Below are positions 23,392-37,214 of a stretch of DNA of 64,000 nt, piece by piece (position 1 is the stretch's first letter; the number at the start of each line of letters is the position of its first letter). The stretch is from contig JADCRB010000005.1 in assembly GCA_021464245.1 (NCBI GenBank), positions 682,001-746,000 on the forward strand, read 5' to 3'. The stretch is from Carallia brachiata. Its lineage: Eukaryota > Streptophyta > Magnoliopsida > Malpighiales > Rhizophoraceae. The notes under the pieces were generated by a model that did not search any database, was not told the origin of the DNA, and was given only the letters and a program-made list of their open reading frames with translations. A program made the translations under genes and the position numbers.

Positions 23392-26300
23392 TTCTTTTTT
23401 TTTTCCTCCAATGAGAACTTTTTTTTATTGACTGAATAGCATGATGCTCTTTCATTAACGAGATTGATCCAAACATAGCAAGAGTCTAAAGGGTTTCGAC
23501 GGGTTGGTAGCCTAGTCCATGGGACATGTTCTATTCGCGGACTAGTTGGTAACTCAGTAAGCCACTTGGTTTGCAATGCGCCTGACTACTATGCAATTAC
23601 AAAAGTGAAAAGAATCCAAAAGAAAATGAACATCATTAAAAATAGGGCTATAGCCAAGGCCAATCCGAAGGGTGTCCAATCACCGCTTTGTAAAATTCCA
23701 ACGAATTAATTTCAAAAACAATATGATGCCCTCCAAAGTTTCTAGCTAGCAAAGCCCCAGTTTGGATGGCCAAAGCTTCAGTTGTAAGAGCAAATTGGGA
23801 GTACAGTATAAAAGCAGAGCTCACTAGATTCTTCCTTTCGAATTCACTCCTATTGCAACAATGCTTGAACGCTTCGAGTGAGACACATAAGACGCATCAC
23901 AATTAATTTTCATGTAGCTTTTGGGTGGTGGATTCCAGAATTGGCTCAAGAGAGCCAAAGAGCTTATAGTATTGGAGTCAATGCCTTGTATTGTTTGCAT
24001 TTCTTCACGGGAATGGCAGATCCTTTTTCTTGTGCAAATTGAGTTTGGTCCTAATGCCTCAAAAATATATCGGTTATTGGCTTTCCATACGTGCCAACAA
24101 TGGAAAGCCACAACAACAATGGTATCTTTGAATTTTTCCAAGCTCATCTGTTTGGATAGCTCTTCCCACCACTTTGAAAAGGAAGGGGAACCCAAAGAAG
24201 ATGGCCCGTATCCTAAGGTTTCGGCAATCCAAGTGGCGTTGTATGCTGGCAGAAGTACAGTAGGCGTTCTACTAATTCTGGGGCCTCTCCACAAAACAAA
24301 CAATTAGCGCAAGGTATCACATCTTTTTTGTAGTCTTTCTTGAGTAGGTAAGGCATCATGTATAGCCCTCCACAGAAATATCCTCACTGTTGGAGGCACA
24401 TTCATCTGCCAAGTCCTCCTCCAAGTTTGTGCCGAGATGGAGTAGGACTATTCTTCCATAATACTAGGTTGATGACACATCTGTAGATGGTACCTCGATC
24501 GTACAGAGTATTGCCCTCTCTTCTCGAAGTGCCATATCTGAGTTTAGGTTGAGCCCAATTGAATGCTTTAGATCGCCCTTGCTTCCTCTGCACTAGCCAC
24601 TTAAAAGTGGCAACTGCACTCCACATCTCGTTGTCTAGTAATAGAAGGTCCTTAACCATAAAAGCATTGCAATTAGGGGGCCTTGGAGTTTGAATTTTGA
24701 AGAAAGGCAAGTCTTCGACCCAAAGCATACCCCAAAGAGCAATGGTTCTTCCATCTGCCATGCTCCAACAAACTTCTTTATGCAGGACTTCCCTATTGTG
24801 TAGTAAGTCGCACCAGCCCCATGAAGACTCTGTGGGCAGGAAGAGGACATGAATGTTGCTGCCAGAAAATACAATCCCCACATAATCTTTGCCCAACCTG
24901 CTTCAGGATTAGTGAGCAACCTCCATCCTTATTTTGCCAGAAGTGCTTGGTTGAAGGTAGCCAGGTCCCGAAAATCAAGTTCGCCTTCTCTAATAATTCT
25001 AGTTAGTTTATGCCAGCTCGTCCAATTTATATGTCTCTTAGCATTCGTTTGGCCCCACCAGAATTGTGAGATTAGAGAATTAATCCTACAACACAATTAT
25101 TAAGGGAATTTGAAAACCAACATGGCATCAATCGATATAGATGTCATAACAGATTTGATTAGAATACCCCTTCCGCCTTGTCACATCAATCTCATTTTCT
25201 AGCTTTGGAGCTTGCTTTAGACTCTCTGGAGGATTAATCAAGGGCCTTTGTTTTTGATCTGGCAATTTGCATTGACTAGCCAAGATACTTATCCAAATCA
25301 TTTATCTTTTTTTATGCCCAAAGTCTGTTGAGTAGTCTGTCGAAGCTAGTTAGGCGTATTGGCACTGAATTGAATTTCGGACTTAGAAAAATTGATAGCT
25401 TGCCCCGATGTTCGACAGTAGGAATCCAATAAAGCAAATAGGCACTCTGCCTCAACCACAGATGCTTTGGCAAAAAATAAATGTCGTCCGCGAAAAATAC
25501 GTGGGAAAGAGTAAGGCAATATTGTGAGAGCCTCAAATCACAAAGCCAATTAGAATGCACTACTTCATACATCATCCTAAATAGCACAAAAAAATAAGTA
25601 AGGAGAAAGGGGTCTCCCTATTAGAGGCATCTGGTTGTTGGCATCCCATTGAGCAGGACCTAGGAAAACACTAATTGAACACATGTCATAACTCTTTGCA
25701 CCTTACCCTTGAGAAACCTAGCCTTCACAACACTTGTTGAAGGAAAGATCACTCAATGCAGTTTTAAGACTTCTGCAAATCAAGTTTGACAACTATACAT
25801 ATGTTGCCCCATCTCTTCCTTCTCAGTGACCAGAATACCTCCTGAGCAATGAATATGTTGCCAAGGATGGCCCTTCCAGGGAGGAAGGTGCTTTGAAAAG
25901 GGAATATGAGGGGTTCTATCGCCTCAGTTGGTTGATATATATCCTGGATAGGACTTTAGACACAAAGTTGCATAAACTAATTGGCCGATAATTGGTTACC
26001 TTTACTGGATGAGGTCCCTTAGGAACAAGAATAAGAAATGTTCGGATGATTTCTACCGGCAAGTCCCCTGTCATTAAGAAATCCTTGCTCAAGCCAATGA
26101 GACCCCCCCAACGATAATCCAAAATTTATGATAGAAGAAACCCAAGAGACCATCGGGCCCCGAGGCTTTTGTTTTCCCCAATTGAAAAATTGCCTCTCGT
26201 ATTTCCGTTAGCGTTGAACCTGCCTCTAAGTGTTCATTAAAAAAGATAGAGGCAATTCTTAGAAATGGGCTAGGATTGTGTCATCCAGGAGGGGATTCTG

Positions 26301-28201
26301 AGATGTATAGAGTCCCTGAAAATATTGGCAAATATGTTTTGATATAGCCGGCTCATCTACTAACCAGCGACCATTAGCAAGCTGGATTCGATCGATCGCA
26401 TTTTGCCTTCGCCTTGCTATTGCACTCTGATGGAAAAACCTAGTGTTCTAATCCCTTAGCAAGAGCCACTCTACTTGGGATTTTTGCTTCCAAAACTCCT
26501 TTTCCAATTGCCAGCATGAATCGATCTGCCTAGTCAAAGCTTCCTCTTGATTTTTATTATCTTCAAATGGCGGTAATGACTGAAGGTGCCTCAATTGCTG
26601 TTCAAGAGTTGATATTTATATTCAGGTGTTAGTAAACGCTCCCTTGCCCATGTCTGCACTACTGTTGTAAGGCAAGCAATTTTATCCAGCCATTTAAGTT
26701 GTTGTGATCCATTAGGCCCAAAGGCTTATGCATTTTGGATGATGTTCGTGCCTCCTCTGGCAGATTGGATGAGTAGATAGGAGGATGGGACTGTGATCGG
26801 TGCCTATCCAAGTCTCATGAATAAGAAAGGCAAGAAAGGCTTCTAGAAATAATGCGGTCCACTTACAGTTAACGAGTCCCCTATCAAGTCTTTCTTCAGT
26901 ATTGGCTCTTCCCCTTCTCCTATTGGTCTAGGCGAATGCTTGGCCTTTGAATCCCAAATCAATAAGCCTATGTTTGCACATGATGAACCTATTTAGGAGG
27001 TTTAATTGATTACCACGAGCTGGTCGACAGCTTACTTTTTCACATTCATTTCAGAGACAATTAAGATCATCGATGCGCAGCTATGGTAGGTTGTGGATCG
27101 GGATTAACGAATCCATTGCATCCCATGATTGAGTTCTCCCAATTCTATTAGGTCCCCAATACATGTAGGACAAGAGCCACGAGTGTTCCTCTCGCCAAGC
27201 ACAATGACAGTCGATGATATTTGGAAGTAGTTTAAAACACTTAAAGATACCTCATCTGTCCACCATAATACAAAACCCCTTTTTTCTTAGCAGATCAACA
27301 TAAAAAGAAGAATTAAATTGAAAAGTGTGTCTAACATTTGTTGGTCTATCCCTTCTTTGCATAATCTCTGAGAAAAAGACAATATCCAGGCATACTTCCT
27401 ATTAAACTCTCTTAGAACTTGAACTGTCAAGGGTTGCCTTATCCCTTGATAGTTCCAAACCAATAGTCTCATTGGTGAGCTTGTGGCTGCAAGCTAGCCA
27501 TCACCACCATTTCAAAAATTACAGAAGAATCATCATCTTAATGAGTCATAATAGCAGAGAGGTAGGAATATTACCTAGTAGATGAGCTGAGCCAGTAGCA
27601 TGTAATTTTCTAGGTTTTTCCTTACTAGAGGGGATACACAATTGCTCGATTGTGTCTGGTATTGGGTAGGGCCTGTCTCTAATTGCAGCGCCTTAAGTCG
27701 GGCTTGGGCTTTGACTCTCTCTAGTTTGGGAATAGGGTGCATAATCTAAATTATGAGCTAGGCCTGCAAAAAGAATTAAAGGGGTGATGAAGGCTAAAGT
27801 GTTTCTCATTGGGCTAGTTTATTAGGCCCAATCTCTTTTATAAGGTACTTGAGTGGGAAGGATAGGTCGAGGAGGCAAGTTGAAGAGTTCATGCTAGCTT
27901 GTCTATATTTGCTTGTCTCAGGATTGGTCTTGGGAAAGGTGATTGTTTTTTTCGTGAGGTTTAATGTGGTCAGGCAGAGTTGAGGGAAAGGTAAGGTCTT
28001 TTAAGGTTTTGGGTTCACAGGGTTGAACTAACACCTTTCTATGTTGGGGGGCTATTTCAAAATTAGAATCGTATTGACGATTAGAGGTATCTAGAAATCG
28101 CAAAGGGTCTCTCGCAAGAGTGCTGCTTTTTAGTAGCTCAAAGCACGCTCTAAAGATCAATGTATAGGGGTTGACTAATGTGACTCACCTGCCAAACTTG
28201 T
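23392..28201 (-). mobile_element. L1-type LINE, main part (ORF2: endonuclease, RT, RNase H), degenerate
   Basis: On the minus strand the order from right to left is that of a plant L1. There is an ORF1 C-terminal remnant at about 28160-27900. The endonuclease starts at 27472 (RLLVWNYQGIRQPLTVQ). The reverse transcriptase lies at about 26150-25300, with KVTNYRPISLCNFVSKVLSR at 26019-25960 and the catalytic FADD near 25495. A zf-RVT region lies at 24900-24400 and an RNase H-like domain at about 23950-23824 (KINCDASYVSH). The 3' A-tail reads as T-run 23392-23404, immediately beside the Harbinger-like element. Many stops and frameshifts make it inactive. Its 5' part lies at 33467-34480, separated by a hAT insertion. 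Confidence 0.8.
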
Positions 28202-28209
28202 GTAATTGT

Positions 28210-31200
28210 TAGGGGTATTTGCAGGTTGAATTGGGTAGTTTAGAAGAAAATGACAACCAAACTGTCATGGTGTCAGTTTGAAAAATTTAAACTGCAACTA
28301 ATCTGCCAACGGCATAAACCGCCTAAACCAATCCACAAACTGACGATTGATTAGGGCAGTTTTCCTAATTCTGTAGCTTATTTTTTGAATTTTTTGATGA
28401 AATTTAAATGCCTCAATTAAATATTCAATCAAAAAATTTGGGAATTCAATTAAACATTCGTTCAAATTTCAAAGTCATGGTAAAAAGTTATACTCTTTAC
28501 ATGAGAAACAAATAAACAGCTATTTTTTCCATAGTTTTTTTTGTCCTTGAAGAGCTTCATTGCTACTACTACAACAAAAGTACAAGAGTGTATGGCTTTG
28601 TTGCTCTTTCTTTTAAAATGTTCTTGTCAAATTGGCTATACCCAATTTCACGAGCACTTTCTTCGCTACAAATCCAAATACAAAAACGAGGAAATATTGT
28701 ATGATATATAACCAATTTCGCAAGCATTCGAGTATTGTCAATCGTTGGATCAAAGCAACAACATTTTTAAATATAGTGAAGATAAACACCTTAATTTTGC
28801 ATGTCCAGAAGCTACACCCAATCCAAATAAACACAAAAAATTTGTTGCTGCCCAATTAGAAGGCTACATGCCTAAACCTAGTCCAAATAATTTTTGCATG
28901 TTCAAAAAGCTGCACCTTATTTTTTGCGTGTTCAGAACTGCAAAAATAGTGAAGACAAACAAACAAAATAGAATCTAATCAAAAGGGTACACCTAGTCCA
29001 AATAAACCCAAAAATACAAAGCTTAACACCATAATTTTTGCATATTCTCTCTTAATTAATATGTTGCTGCCTAGAAAAGGAATAATAGAATGCATTAGTA
29101 TTTTAAACAAATAAATAAAATACAATTAACATAAAGCTTAACACCTCTATTTTTGCATATTCTCTGTCAATCAAATTATGCAGCCAATAAAAGTTACGGA
29201 GACTTATACCTTATTGTCCCAAACAAAGAAATCAATGTTTGGAAGCTACTCATCCTCAACAGTGATTGGATCCTTTACAATTATTTCTAAAAATTAAAAA
29301 GAAAATAGTGTAAGAATCAAATAGATATCAATAAATCAAAGCACAAAAGATTTAAAATACAAATCAATGTATTAAAATCGTACCTTTAACAACATCCTCA
29401 AAATTTTCTAGAGCTTCTCGAAGATCAAAACTTGAATTGTCATCTCGAAGCCAACTTTGACCACAAACAAGTGCCTCCACCATTTGTAGAGCATGTGAAC
29501 TTCTGAATGGATCCAGAATACGACTACCTGCACTAAATACTGATTCTGAAGCAACTGTTGAAATAAGAATAGCCAAAACATCTTTTGCCAGGCTTACAAT
29601 GACTGGATAACTCACACACTTCTCTTTCCACCAATTTAATAACTCAAACTTCTCATCATTAGGCTCAATTGGTTCAGCCAAGTAATGAAGAGCCTCTGAT
29701 TTACTCTCCAATATATCCTCAGATTGCACATATTTGTTAAACTTAGAAACCATCCATTAACCACTATCATCATCCTCCTCTTCATAATCACCATCAAAAG
29801 ATGATTTCTAAGATGCAAATGCTTTCTCACTCCTACTAGAGCTCACAATCACCTCATTGTAGTGTTCAAACAATTTCAAAAAAATTTGGTCAATAATGTT
29901 AGCCAATTTTTTTGGAAAGTTTAGCTTCACAAATTTGATCGAGGCAAAACTTCATATATCTAAAGCTTCAAGCGAGGATTTAAATGGTGGAGGATTTAAA
30001 ACATGCAATAAGAGATTTACATTTTTGAAGTTGTTCCAATATTTTTCAAACTTCTCTTTCATTTTTTGAGCCATCTTCTTCAACCCTTCGTCTTGGCTAT
30101 TGGCGAATTTTATCAACTTGGAATGAATCCCACAAACTTCATTGCAAGAAGAGTTTGAAGTAACAAATTAGAAAATCGCAAAGTGGCTTTATGAAAAGTT
30201 TTCAAAAAAGTCACAAGACACTTTGCATTGGACTAATCCTTTGTACTGGGTGGTACCCAAATCTTATCACCATCAAAATATGATAAGAATTTGGGATCTA
30301 TTTCCTTTAATCGTTCAAAAGCATTGGCAAATTTTTAACAAGTTTCTAACATCAAAAAGTTGAATTCCATATAGTCTCAACATCCAAACACAACAAACTT
30401 TTATTTTAATCCATAAAAGCTCAATAGCCTTTTAAAATTCTACAACCTAGACGGATATATCTAATTGCATTCTAATCCTCTTAATACAAACCGAATGCTC
30501 GAATAACCCATATTTCACAATAATATTTAGGATGTGTACACACTAACAAATGTGCAAAAAATCATGAACAAAGATTGTATGCCTCCAATCTCTAGTCTTT
30601 GTTTTCAAATGCTTGATGGCTAGATCATTAGAGCTTGCATTGTTAACTGTAAGTGTTAAAAACTTAGTTATACCCCCATCCAAGATACATAACTCAACAG
30701 TCTTTCTAATGGTTACACGTTTATGATTTGAAACTTGACAAAAGTTTATAATTTTTTGTTCAATTTTTAATTATCATCACATATAGTTGAAATTTTGAAT
30801 TTAGGTCCATGTGTTTGTTGTTAAGTATACAAGTCGATCCCTAAGAACTCTCTTCAATTTTAACTTTTCCTTATGAAAAAGTTTCATGCAATCTCTAGCA
30901 ATTGTGATGTGAGATGAGACAATAAATCTTAGGAGATGTTTGGTTTTGCTTTTGAGAGGTGTTGTTGTTGTTGCTATTTTGAAAAGTAAGGACTAAAGTG
31001 TTTGATTAAGTTTTTTATCAGCAGCTGATTGCTAATAAGTAGCTTGAACTGCTGCTAATTGAAAAAGTAAGCACCTCTTAATTTTTATTGCTATCAGTAG
31101 CTGATTAATAGTCTAATTACCTAACTGACCCTCAAATCACACTTTATCGGGCCAAAAAAGTGACGCTTTTACTTTTTAGTCGTACGAGAGGGACGCTAAA

Positions 31201-33458
31201 AATTAAAAAACATTTTTTTTTTTTTGCAATCTTTCTTTGTGTACTATTTTGTTAGAGCCTATGTACGTAGAGGAACAATAAGCATTCCTTTTTTCTTTTT
31301 GGAGTTTTTCTTTGAAAATGATATGAGAAAATAATATTATTTTACTAAAACTCTATCTAGGCACATCTTTATCATAAAAATAATATTATTTTAAATAGAG
31401 TGACTTCTTTTTTTATTTTTTCTCTTCTTTTTCTAATTTTTTCAGTGTGGATAGTAACCCTACATAGTAAAAAATAATAATAATTTTTTGAACACAATAA
31501 ATCTATATAGCAAAAAAATTTTAAAAATTAATAATATATTTATCACACATTGTAGTTGATCTTCAAGTTATATATTTAATAAATTATTTATTTATAAATA
31601 AATAAGATACATTTTCTTAATACTAGTTAAAATTAGTTAGATGTAACAAGATAGACAATTGTAAAATAAAATGTCTAAAACAGTAATTTTATTATTTAAT
31701 CAGTAACAGTTAGTGTTAATTTAACCAAACACTATGATTTCATTTTGTCCATCAGCAATAGCAATCAACAACAGCAATCAGCAACAACAATCAGTGATCA
31801 GTAATAATAACAACAATTACCAATAGCAAAACAAAACACCCCCTTAGCTGCAAAGCCCTCAACAGTCTCTTAAATCCAACCCCTTCAACCACCCTAAAAA
31901 GAAACTCATCTGTTATGATCATTTGAGCCAATTCACTCTTATATTCTTCTAGATCATAACTCACAGCTTGCAAAGAACCACCGCTAGCATCACTATCCTT
32001 TGGTTCTTTAGGCACAAAGCTTACAATCTTCTGCCTTTTGTTAACATTTTTATAAGGATATTACTTGCAAACAGTATCTAAATGTGTCCATAAATTACTA
32101 GTCCCACAGATTTTAGGGTGGCTAACATAAGTCTACTCATAGTAGTTACAACTTGCTTTTGGGTTTCTAAGGTCATTATTACGAGTAAAATAATCTCATA
32201 CAACACTCTTTAGAGCATATCTAGTTATTTTTTCTACTTTGGCTCTTTTAATTTTTTGAGGGATTAGAGGTTGTATTATTGCCTCTGTTTGCGCTCTTTG
32301 TGTTCTTGCCATTAGGATCATTGCCTTTTACTTCCTCTGACTTAGTTTCCATGATCACATCTGTTGTAGTAGGTTCATTTGACATTTGTTATAAAACAAA
32401 GAGTCATGATGAGAAACATCACAAATAAAAACTAAAACTGACAAATTCCATTTGGGTAAACATTTACCAAATTAGTTACAGGAGAAACATTTACAAAAAT
32501 TATTTACCAAATTATGTTTGGGTAAACATTTACCAAATCAAAACATCACAATATTCCAATATAACCAAAAAAACAACAAATTATAACAAAGCAGCTTTTA
32601 TTAAGTTGTGAACATCAAATTGACATTCTATTTATAGAAAATTTATTTTTGGAGAGTACAGGGGCCAAGTTCAAAAAAAGTCAAGAAAATAGGACATAAA
32701 ATAGGGCTTCCAAGATTTCTACATTAAAACTACGAGTTGTCAACCAAGCAGATCAATCGAGTAGGCTTGGGTGTTCGGCATTAAGAGATCACAAAGTTTG
32801 AATGCAGTTTAGTGCCAAGAACAGAAAGAGAAATCAAGCACCCACATTGAACAAAGTCACACGGCCTCTAGCCATGAACATCCCATCTTCAATGATCGTG
32901 ATATTCATCCCCATTAACTTGATATGACACAAACAAGCAAAGATACACAAACAGAGAAACAAGCACAAAATTAAAAAAATAAGAAACTACAACCAAAAGA
33001 AGAGTATAAATGTTATAGTGAGAGATGAGAGAGGACTAAGAGAGATGAGGGAGTCAGTGACAGACTAAGGGTGGTAGAGGATTAATGGCTGTGGTGGACT
33101 AAGGGGGGGCTAGGTTTATGAATAGAAAAAGAAGAACGAAGGGTAGAAGCGTGGAACAAAGAAAAACAAATTCTGAGATGTCAGAAGATTGAAGAAGTAT
33201 AAAGTTATATTTGTTTGGAAGAAATGACATCATTATCTATATATGTTTAACTATATATATTAAAATATTTAGTTGGGGTGGATTGGGTTGGTTAATCACA
33301 GTTTTCAAAACAGCGAAACTACCACCAATCTGCCTCTGGCAGTTTTAAAAAAATAAAAATTGCGGATGATTTTTTTTTTCATGATTTTTGGAATTGCAAG
33401 TACGGGCAAAGCGGGTTGGGCAATTTTTAGTAGATTGGACAGTTTATGAATAGCCCAA
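28210..33458 (-). mobile_element. hAT-family DNA transposon, degenerate, inserted in the L1 LINE
   Basis: The minus strand encodes a decayed hAT transposase. A start-like Met lies at about 32387, a BED-type zinc-finger remnant at about 32160-32040 (PKICGTSNLWTHLDTVCK), an N-terminal catalytic-region piece at 32015-31845 (SELAQMIITDEFLFRVVEG), and the C-terminal dimerisation domain at 29753-29364, containing DVLAILISTVASESVFSAG. Proposed ends are TAGGGGTATTTG at 28210 and, on the other strand, TTGGGCTATTCA at 33458. They are flanked by GTAATTGT and GTGACCGT (5 of 8 matching), so the boundaries are tentative. The body is split by a Harbinger-like MITE at 30932-31843. Confidence 0.75.
30932..31843. 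mobile_element. Harbinger-like MITE inside the hAT transposase
   Basis: 912 bp with inverted ends GGAGATGTTTGGTTTTGC and, from the right, GGGGGTGTTTTGTTTTGC, flanked by TTA at 30929-30931 and 31844-31846. The hAT reading continues on both sides (RLLRALQL before, PKI then an ARDCMKLF-like motif after), so the insertion interrupts a once continuous gene. No coding capacity. Confidence 0.8.
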
Positions 33459-33466
33459 GTGACCGT

Positions 33467-34480
33467 TGGTCCTTTGAGTTGTACAAGAGTAGACCATTAG
33501 TTTGGTGGGTATACCTTCGGTATCAGTCTCAAGTTGAAATCATCACCATGGTTTCTTTGATCTCCCCATCCCCAGCATATGCCCATTCTCTGTTCTTTGA
33601 AATATGGATTTCTACTCTCGTTTGCGGACTGAAATATGTGCTTCTCTTAGAATTGGCCTTCATAGAGAAAGGATTCTCCCTATTGGGGCAATGCTTGTCG
33701 AAATGTCTAAGGATTCTGCACCAGAAACAGGTTTCTAGGAGTCTTTTGTTCTTTAAAGACACCCATTATCAACCCCCTTTAGTGGATTTGTTAAAGTCAA
33801 TTATGAGAGGCCTTTCCACACAAAATCGAACCAAGAGGCGCATATAATTATTCTACTTCCTATAGTCCTCAATGGTTTGATTAGCTAGAATTAGGCTGAC
33901 AAAAAGATTGCTGATTATTATGGCATTTTTTTTGTTATTTGAGCAAATGATATGTCGTGGACTTGTACCCATGTGGCTGAGGTAGAGAGATCTAATACCT
34001 TGAGAGCCAAGTGGAGCGGCCATTCTTTAATGATCAGGTAAGACCTGCAAGTGACTATGGGATATCGTTAAGTACTCTCATTTACTCAGAGGCATACTAA
34101 AAACTAAATAAAGAGGTGTTTGGTTTTAGAATTTTTACCTCTATTTCCCCTTTAAAAGCTCAGGCTCTCCGAATTGTATCACGAATAACATTGGGGCTAA
34201 ACGGATTGTCCACAATGACCCTTCTAACCAAAAAAAATTCAAAATCCTGTCTTTTGTGCCCAAATCATCAATGTACTGCATCACCTTCCCCAAACTCTTC
34301 CAGGTCCATGAGCAAAACATGTAAAAAAGCATTGGTGGGAGCTGCGCAATTGATTGCAAGGGATATGGAAAACAATCAAAATTTGTCGTAACAAAAAGAA
34401 TCTAGAAGAGGTCTAAAAGGATCTCAATGTGAAACAGGAAAAAATCTATATCCCCCATCTTAGGAAATAATCATTATTCT
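33467..34480 (-). mobile_element. L1-type LINE, 5' part (ORF1 with zinc knuckle), split off by the hAT insertion
   Basis: On the minus strand about 34400-34140 encodes a remnant of the ORF1 N-terminal domain (LEGSLWTIRLAPMLF region). 33762-33529 carries a CCHC zinc-knuckle remnant (CFWCRILRHFDKHCP, compared with the usual C-x2-C-x4-H-x4-C). Orientation and order fit as the missing 5' end of the LINE at 23392-28201. The exact 5' end is not resolved. Confidence 0.65.
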
Positions 34481-34576
34481 TACATCGAAATATGAAAATT
34501 TGGTCCCATGTCTTCTTTTGAAAATTGAACCTCCCTAGAAACAACTTTTTCTAGGTGGGATGTTATTTGTGTAAAA

Positions 34577-35103
34577 ATTTGACGAGAAAATTTTTTCAAA
34601 GAAAATAAAGTATTTTCTACTATTTAGTTATGATGCTGAAATATGTTAAAAATATTTTTTCTAGATTTGGTGCCAATTTGGTGAAAATTGAGAAAAAGTG
34701 GAAAAACCCAAAAAAAAAAAAAAGGAGCAAACATTAGCAATTTCATCATTTTTCTAAAAAATAAATAGAAAAAATAAGAAAATTTTGAAAAATTAAAAAA
34801 AAAAAAGAGATTACTCAATCTCGTCAGTGGCAAATAAGGTAGAGAGATCCACTAATGAGGTGATGCAAAACAGTGATGGAAGGTGGCGATAGAGGTAGAG
34901 TAGTTAGTTAGAATTGTTATTTCTCTCTTCATAATGTTTTTTCTTGTTGAGTTTTGTCTGGAAAATAACTTATGATTTTCTCTGAAAATGGCCTTATTTT
35001 CATTGACTGGACCAAAAAGTTTTTGTTGAGCTCCATTTTCTGTTTGCCAAACTACAAAAAATAAAGAAAATATTTTCCTACAAAAAATTTTATGCAAAAC
35101 CAA
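34577..35103. mobile_element. MITE-like inverted-repeat element
   Basis: The left end (AAAATTTTTTCAAAGAAAAT, 34587-34606) resembles the reverse complement of the right end (around 35060-35095, TATTTTCCTACAAAAAATTT). Between them lie A/T-rich sequence and poly(A) runs with no coding capacity. I could not define a target-site duplication, so the superfamily is unknown. Confidence 0.45.
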
Positions 35104-35149
35104 TAGAGCCGTATTCTTCCTTAAATTTAGTTGAAGGCTCAACAAATAA

Positions 35150-35275
35150 TTGAGGTGGTTGGAAACTATGGCTTATAATTGAGAGATCTAATATTCGAAC
35201 TTTAGATTCCTCCCACATCATCCTTCATCCTCAACCGCCCAACTACTATCTGCAAAGAACAAATAAAAAATAAAA
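35150..35275 (+). mobile_element. Possible diverged SINE
   Basis: A box B-like string (TATTCGAACTTTAGAT, about 35192-35207) is followed by CCTCAACCGCCCAACTACTA and an A-rich tail, echoing the 3' half of the SINE at 4244-4375 (CCTCAACTGCCTAATAGAGT then A-run). Box A is weak and no duplication was found. Low confidence. Confidence 0.3.
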
Positions 35276-35885
35276 TCTTCAATTTAGTTGCTACTAAGAT
35301 ACAACTAATGATTTACAATCTTTTTTATCAATTGGATTTACATTGCCTAAATATTTAATTATTTCAGATATAGGACTATTTTAAAATTTCTAGAGTTAGT
35401 TTATATATATATATATACGAATTCAACTCATACTGTTTTAATTTTTTTTTAAAACTCATAACTTTGAATTCAAAATGCTCATTCAAGCTCTTCATCAGTT
35501 AAATCTCAATTCAGTTTAATTTACTTGAGGCATACAAATTTTTATTTGAGGTAAACAAATTCTCACTCTAAAAAATAGAAGAGATGGAGAAACTAGGGAT
35601 ATCATTTGGGCTTTTAGTTTTTCTTAAGCGGGCATCTGTAGTGAATTCCATTGTCATAATTAGCACGTTCGGTAGTTCGGAGAGATTTATCAAGGACAAT
35701 AAGCTCAATTGTAGGTATTTTTAAAATGTTGGTTTTTTCGTTGATTAAGAAGAGGAGGTCTAATGGATAAGAGGTATATTGCTTTCGGTTGAAAGACCAA
35801 TCTATATTTCAGCATAGCTTTTATAGTATGATATGTCACATCTAAAACTAGAAGAACTAAAATCACAATAAAAGAAGACTCTTAT

Positions 35886-36458
35886 CTAGATAGCACTGAC
35901 ACATGCTTTTGGCTGCAGTGTCTGAGTCGGATATAAGTCGGACATGAACATGGTACGAATACATGTTCAATACGTCAAAAAGTATCTGCAAAAATTTTTT
36001 TTAAAAAAAATCAGACATGTTTCGGTCACAAAAAAACATATTACGGACACGTCATGGACATATTTTGAAAGAAAAATAAAAAAATTTAAAAATAAAGTCA
36101 CGATGACCTATCAACCATCTCACAGGGCCGACAGGTCATCCCATGCCTCTTTAAGTTTCAAATGGTCATCTTATCCTAGTATTTGATTTTTTTTTTTTAA
36201 GTTGTATGGCCTTGTTAGTTTTTACTAAATATTATAAGATCTCATATATACCCACCAAAAATATATTATGAGATTTATTTTAACAATAAAAATTAAATTT
36301 AATCTAAAATTTACTACATAATTTATATTATATTTTATATTTTGTATATATATATAGGCATGTTTATACTGTGTCCGTGTTCTAATTTTTTTCAACAATG
36401 ACATGTCACTATATCCATGTCCATGTTGTCGTGTCTATATCTGTATCCGCGTAACATT
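35886..36458. mobile_element. Mutator-like MITE with 9-bp target-site duplication
   Basis: 573 bp flanked by an exact GACTCTTAT at 35877-35885 and 36459-36467. The ends are imperfectly inverted and rich in variants of GTGTCCGTGTC / GACACGGACAC (for example GTGTCTGAGTCGGATAT on the left and GTCGTGTCTATATCTGTATC on the right). No coding capacity. The 9-bp duplication points to Mutator-type transposition. Confidence 0.7.
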
Positions 36459-36554
36459 GACTCTTATACAATTAATTTCCTAGTGTACTCTTGTGGTTTG
36501 TCCACGGAATTTGCTAAATTTGTGTCCAAGACTATGCACTTGAAATCTCCTTAA

Positions 36555-37173
36555 GGGGGTGTTTGTTTCACCATTTTTTACATGAGAATGGGAATGGGAA
36601 TGAGAGATTCTCATTCTTAATGTTCGATTAGGAAAATTTTTATTTTCATTCCCTTACTTTTGGGAATGAGATTTCTCTATGTATGGGAATCACCATTCCA
36701 TTTTTAGGTTGTTAATTATTCTCATTCCCACATATTCTCTCTCCTTGTATAAAATATTTAATAATAAAATAATAAAAATAAATCTCATAACTAAAATATT
36801 GACAATATTAACAATAATTAAATATAATGATAAATTTTTATATATTATAATAAAACTTAATATTTCAAAAATTAGGATAATAATTAAATAATAAATAATA
36901 TTATTATTATATTTTTTTTATAATAGTAATAACACCTAAATAATAAAAGTATTGGCATAATAACTTCATAATTTTAATAATTATTTCTTTGTTGGGAATA
37001 AAATATTTTTTAATCTCTACAATATCATTTTCGTGATAATAATATTAACAATAATAATTCTTTATTTTATTGTTATTATTATTATTATTGTTAAATTTTA
37101 TGTTTGTTTGTTTTATTTTGGATTTTATATTTATGGTTTATTGTGAAGTAAATAATAATAATAATAATAAGTA

Positions 37174-37214
<41 letters not shown>

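Noticed and set aside
36679..36891. 70-codon open frame rich in Ile/Lys/Asn
   Set aside because: Lies inside an AT-rich MITE and has no known domain.
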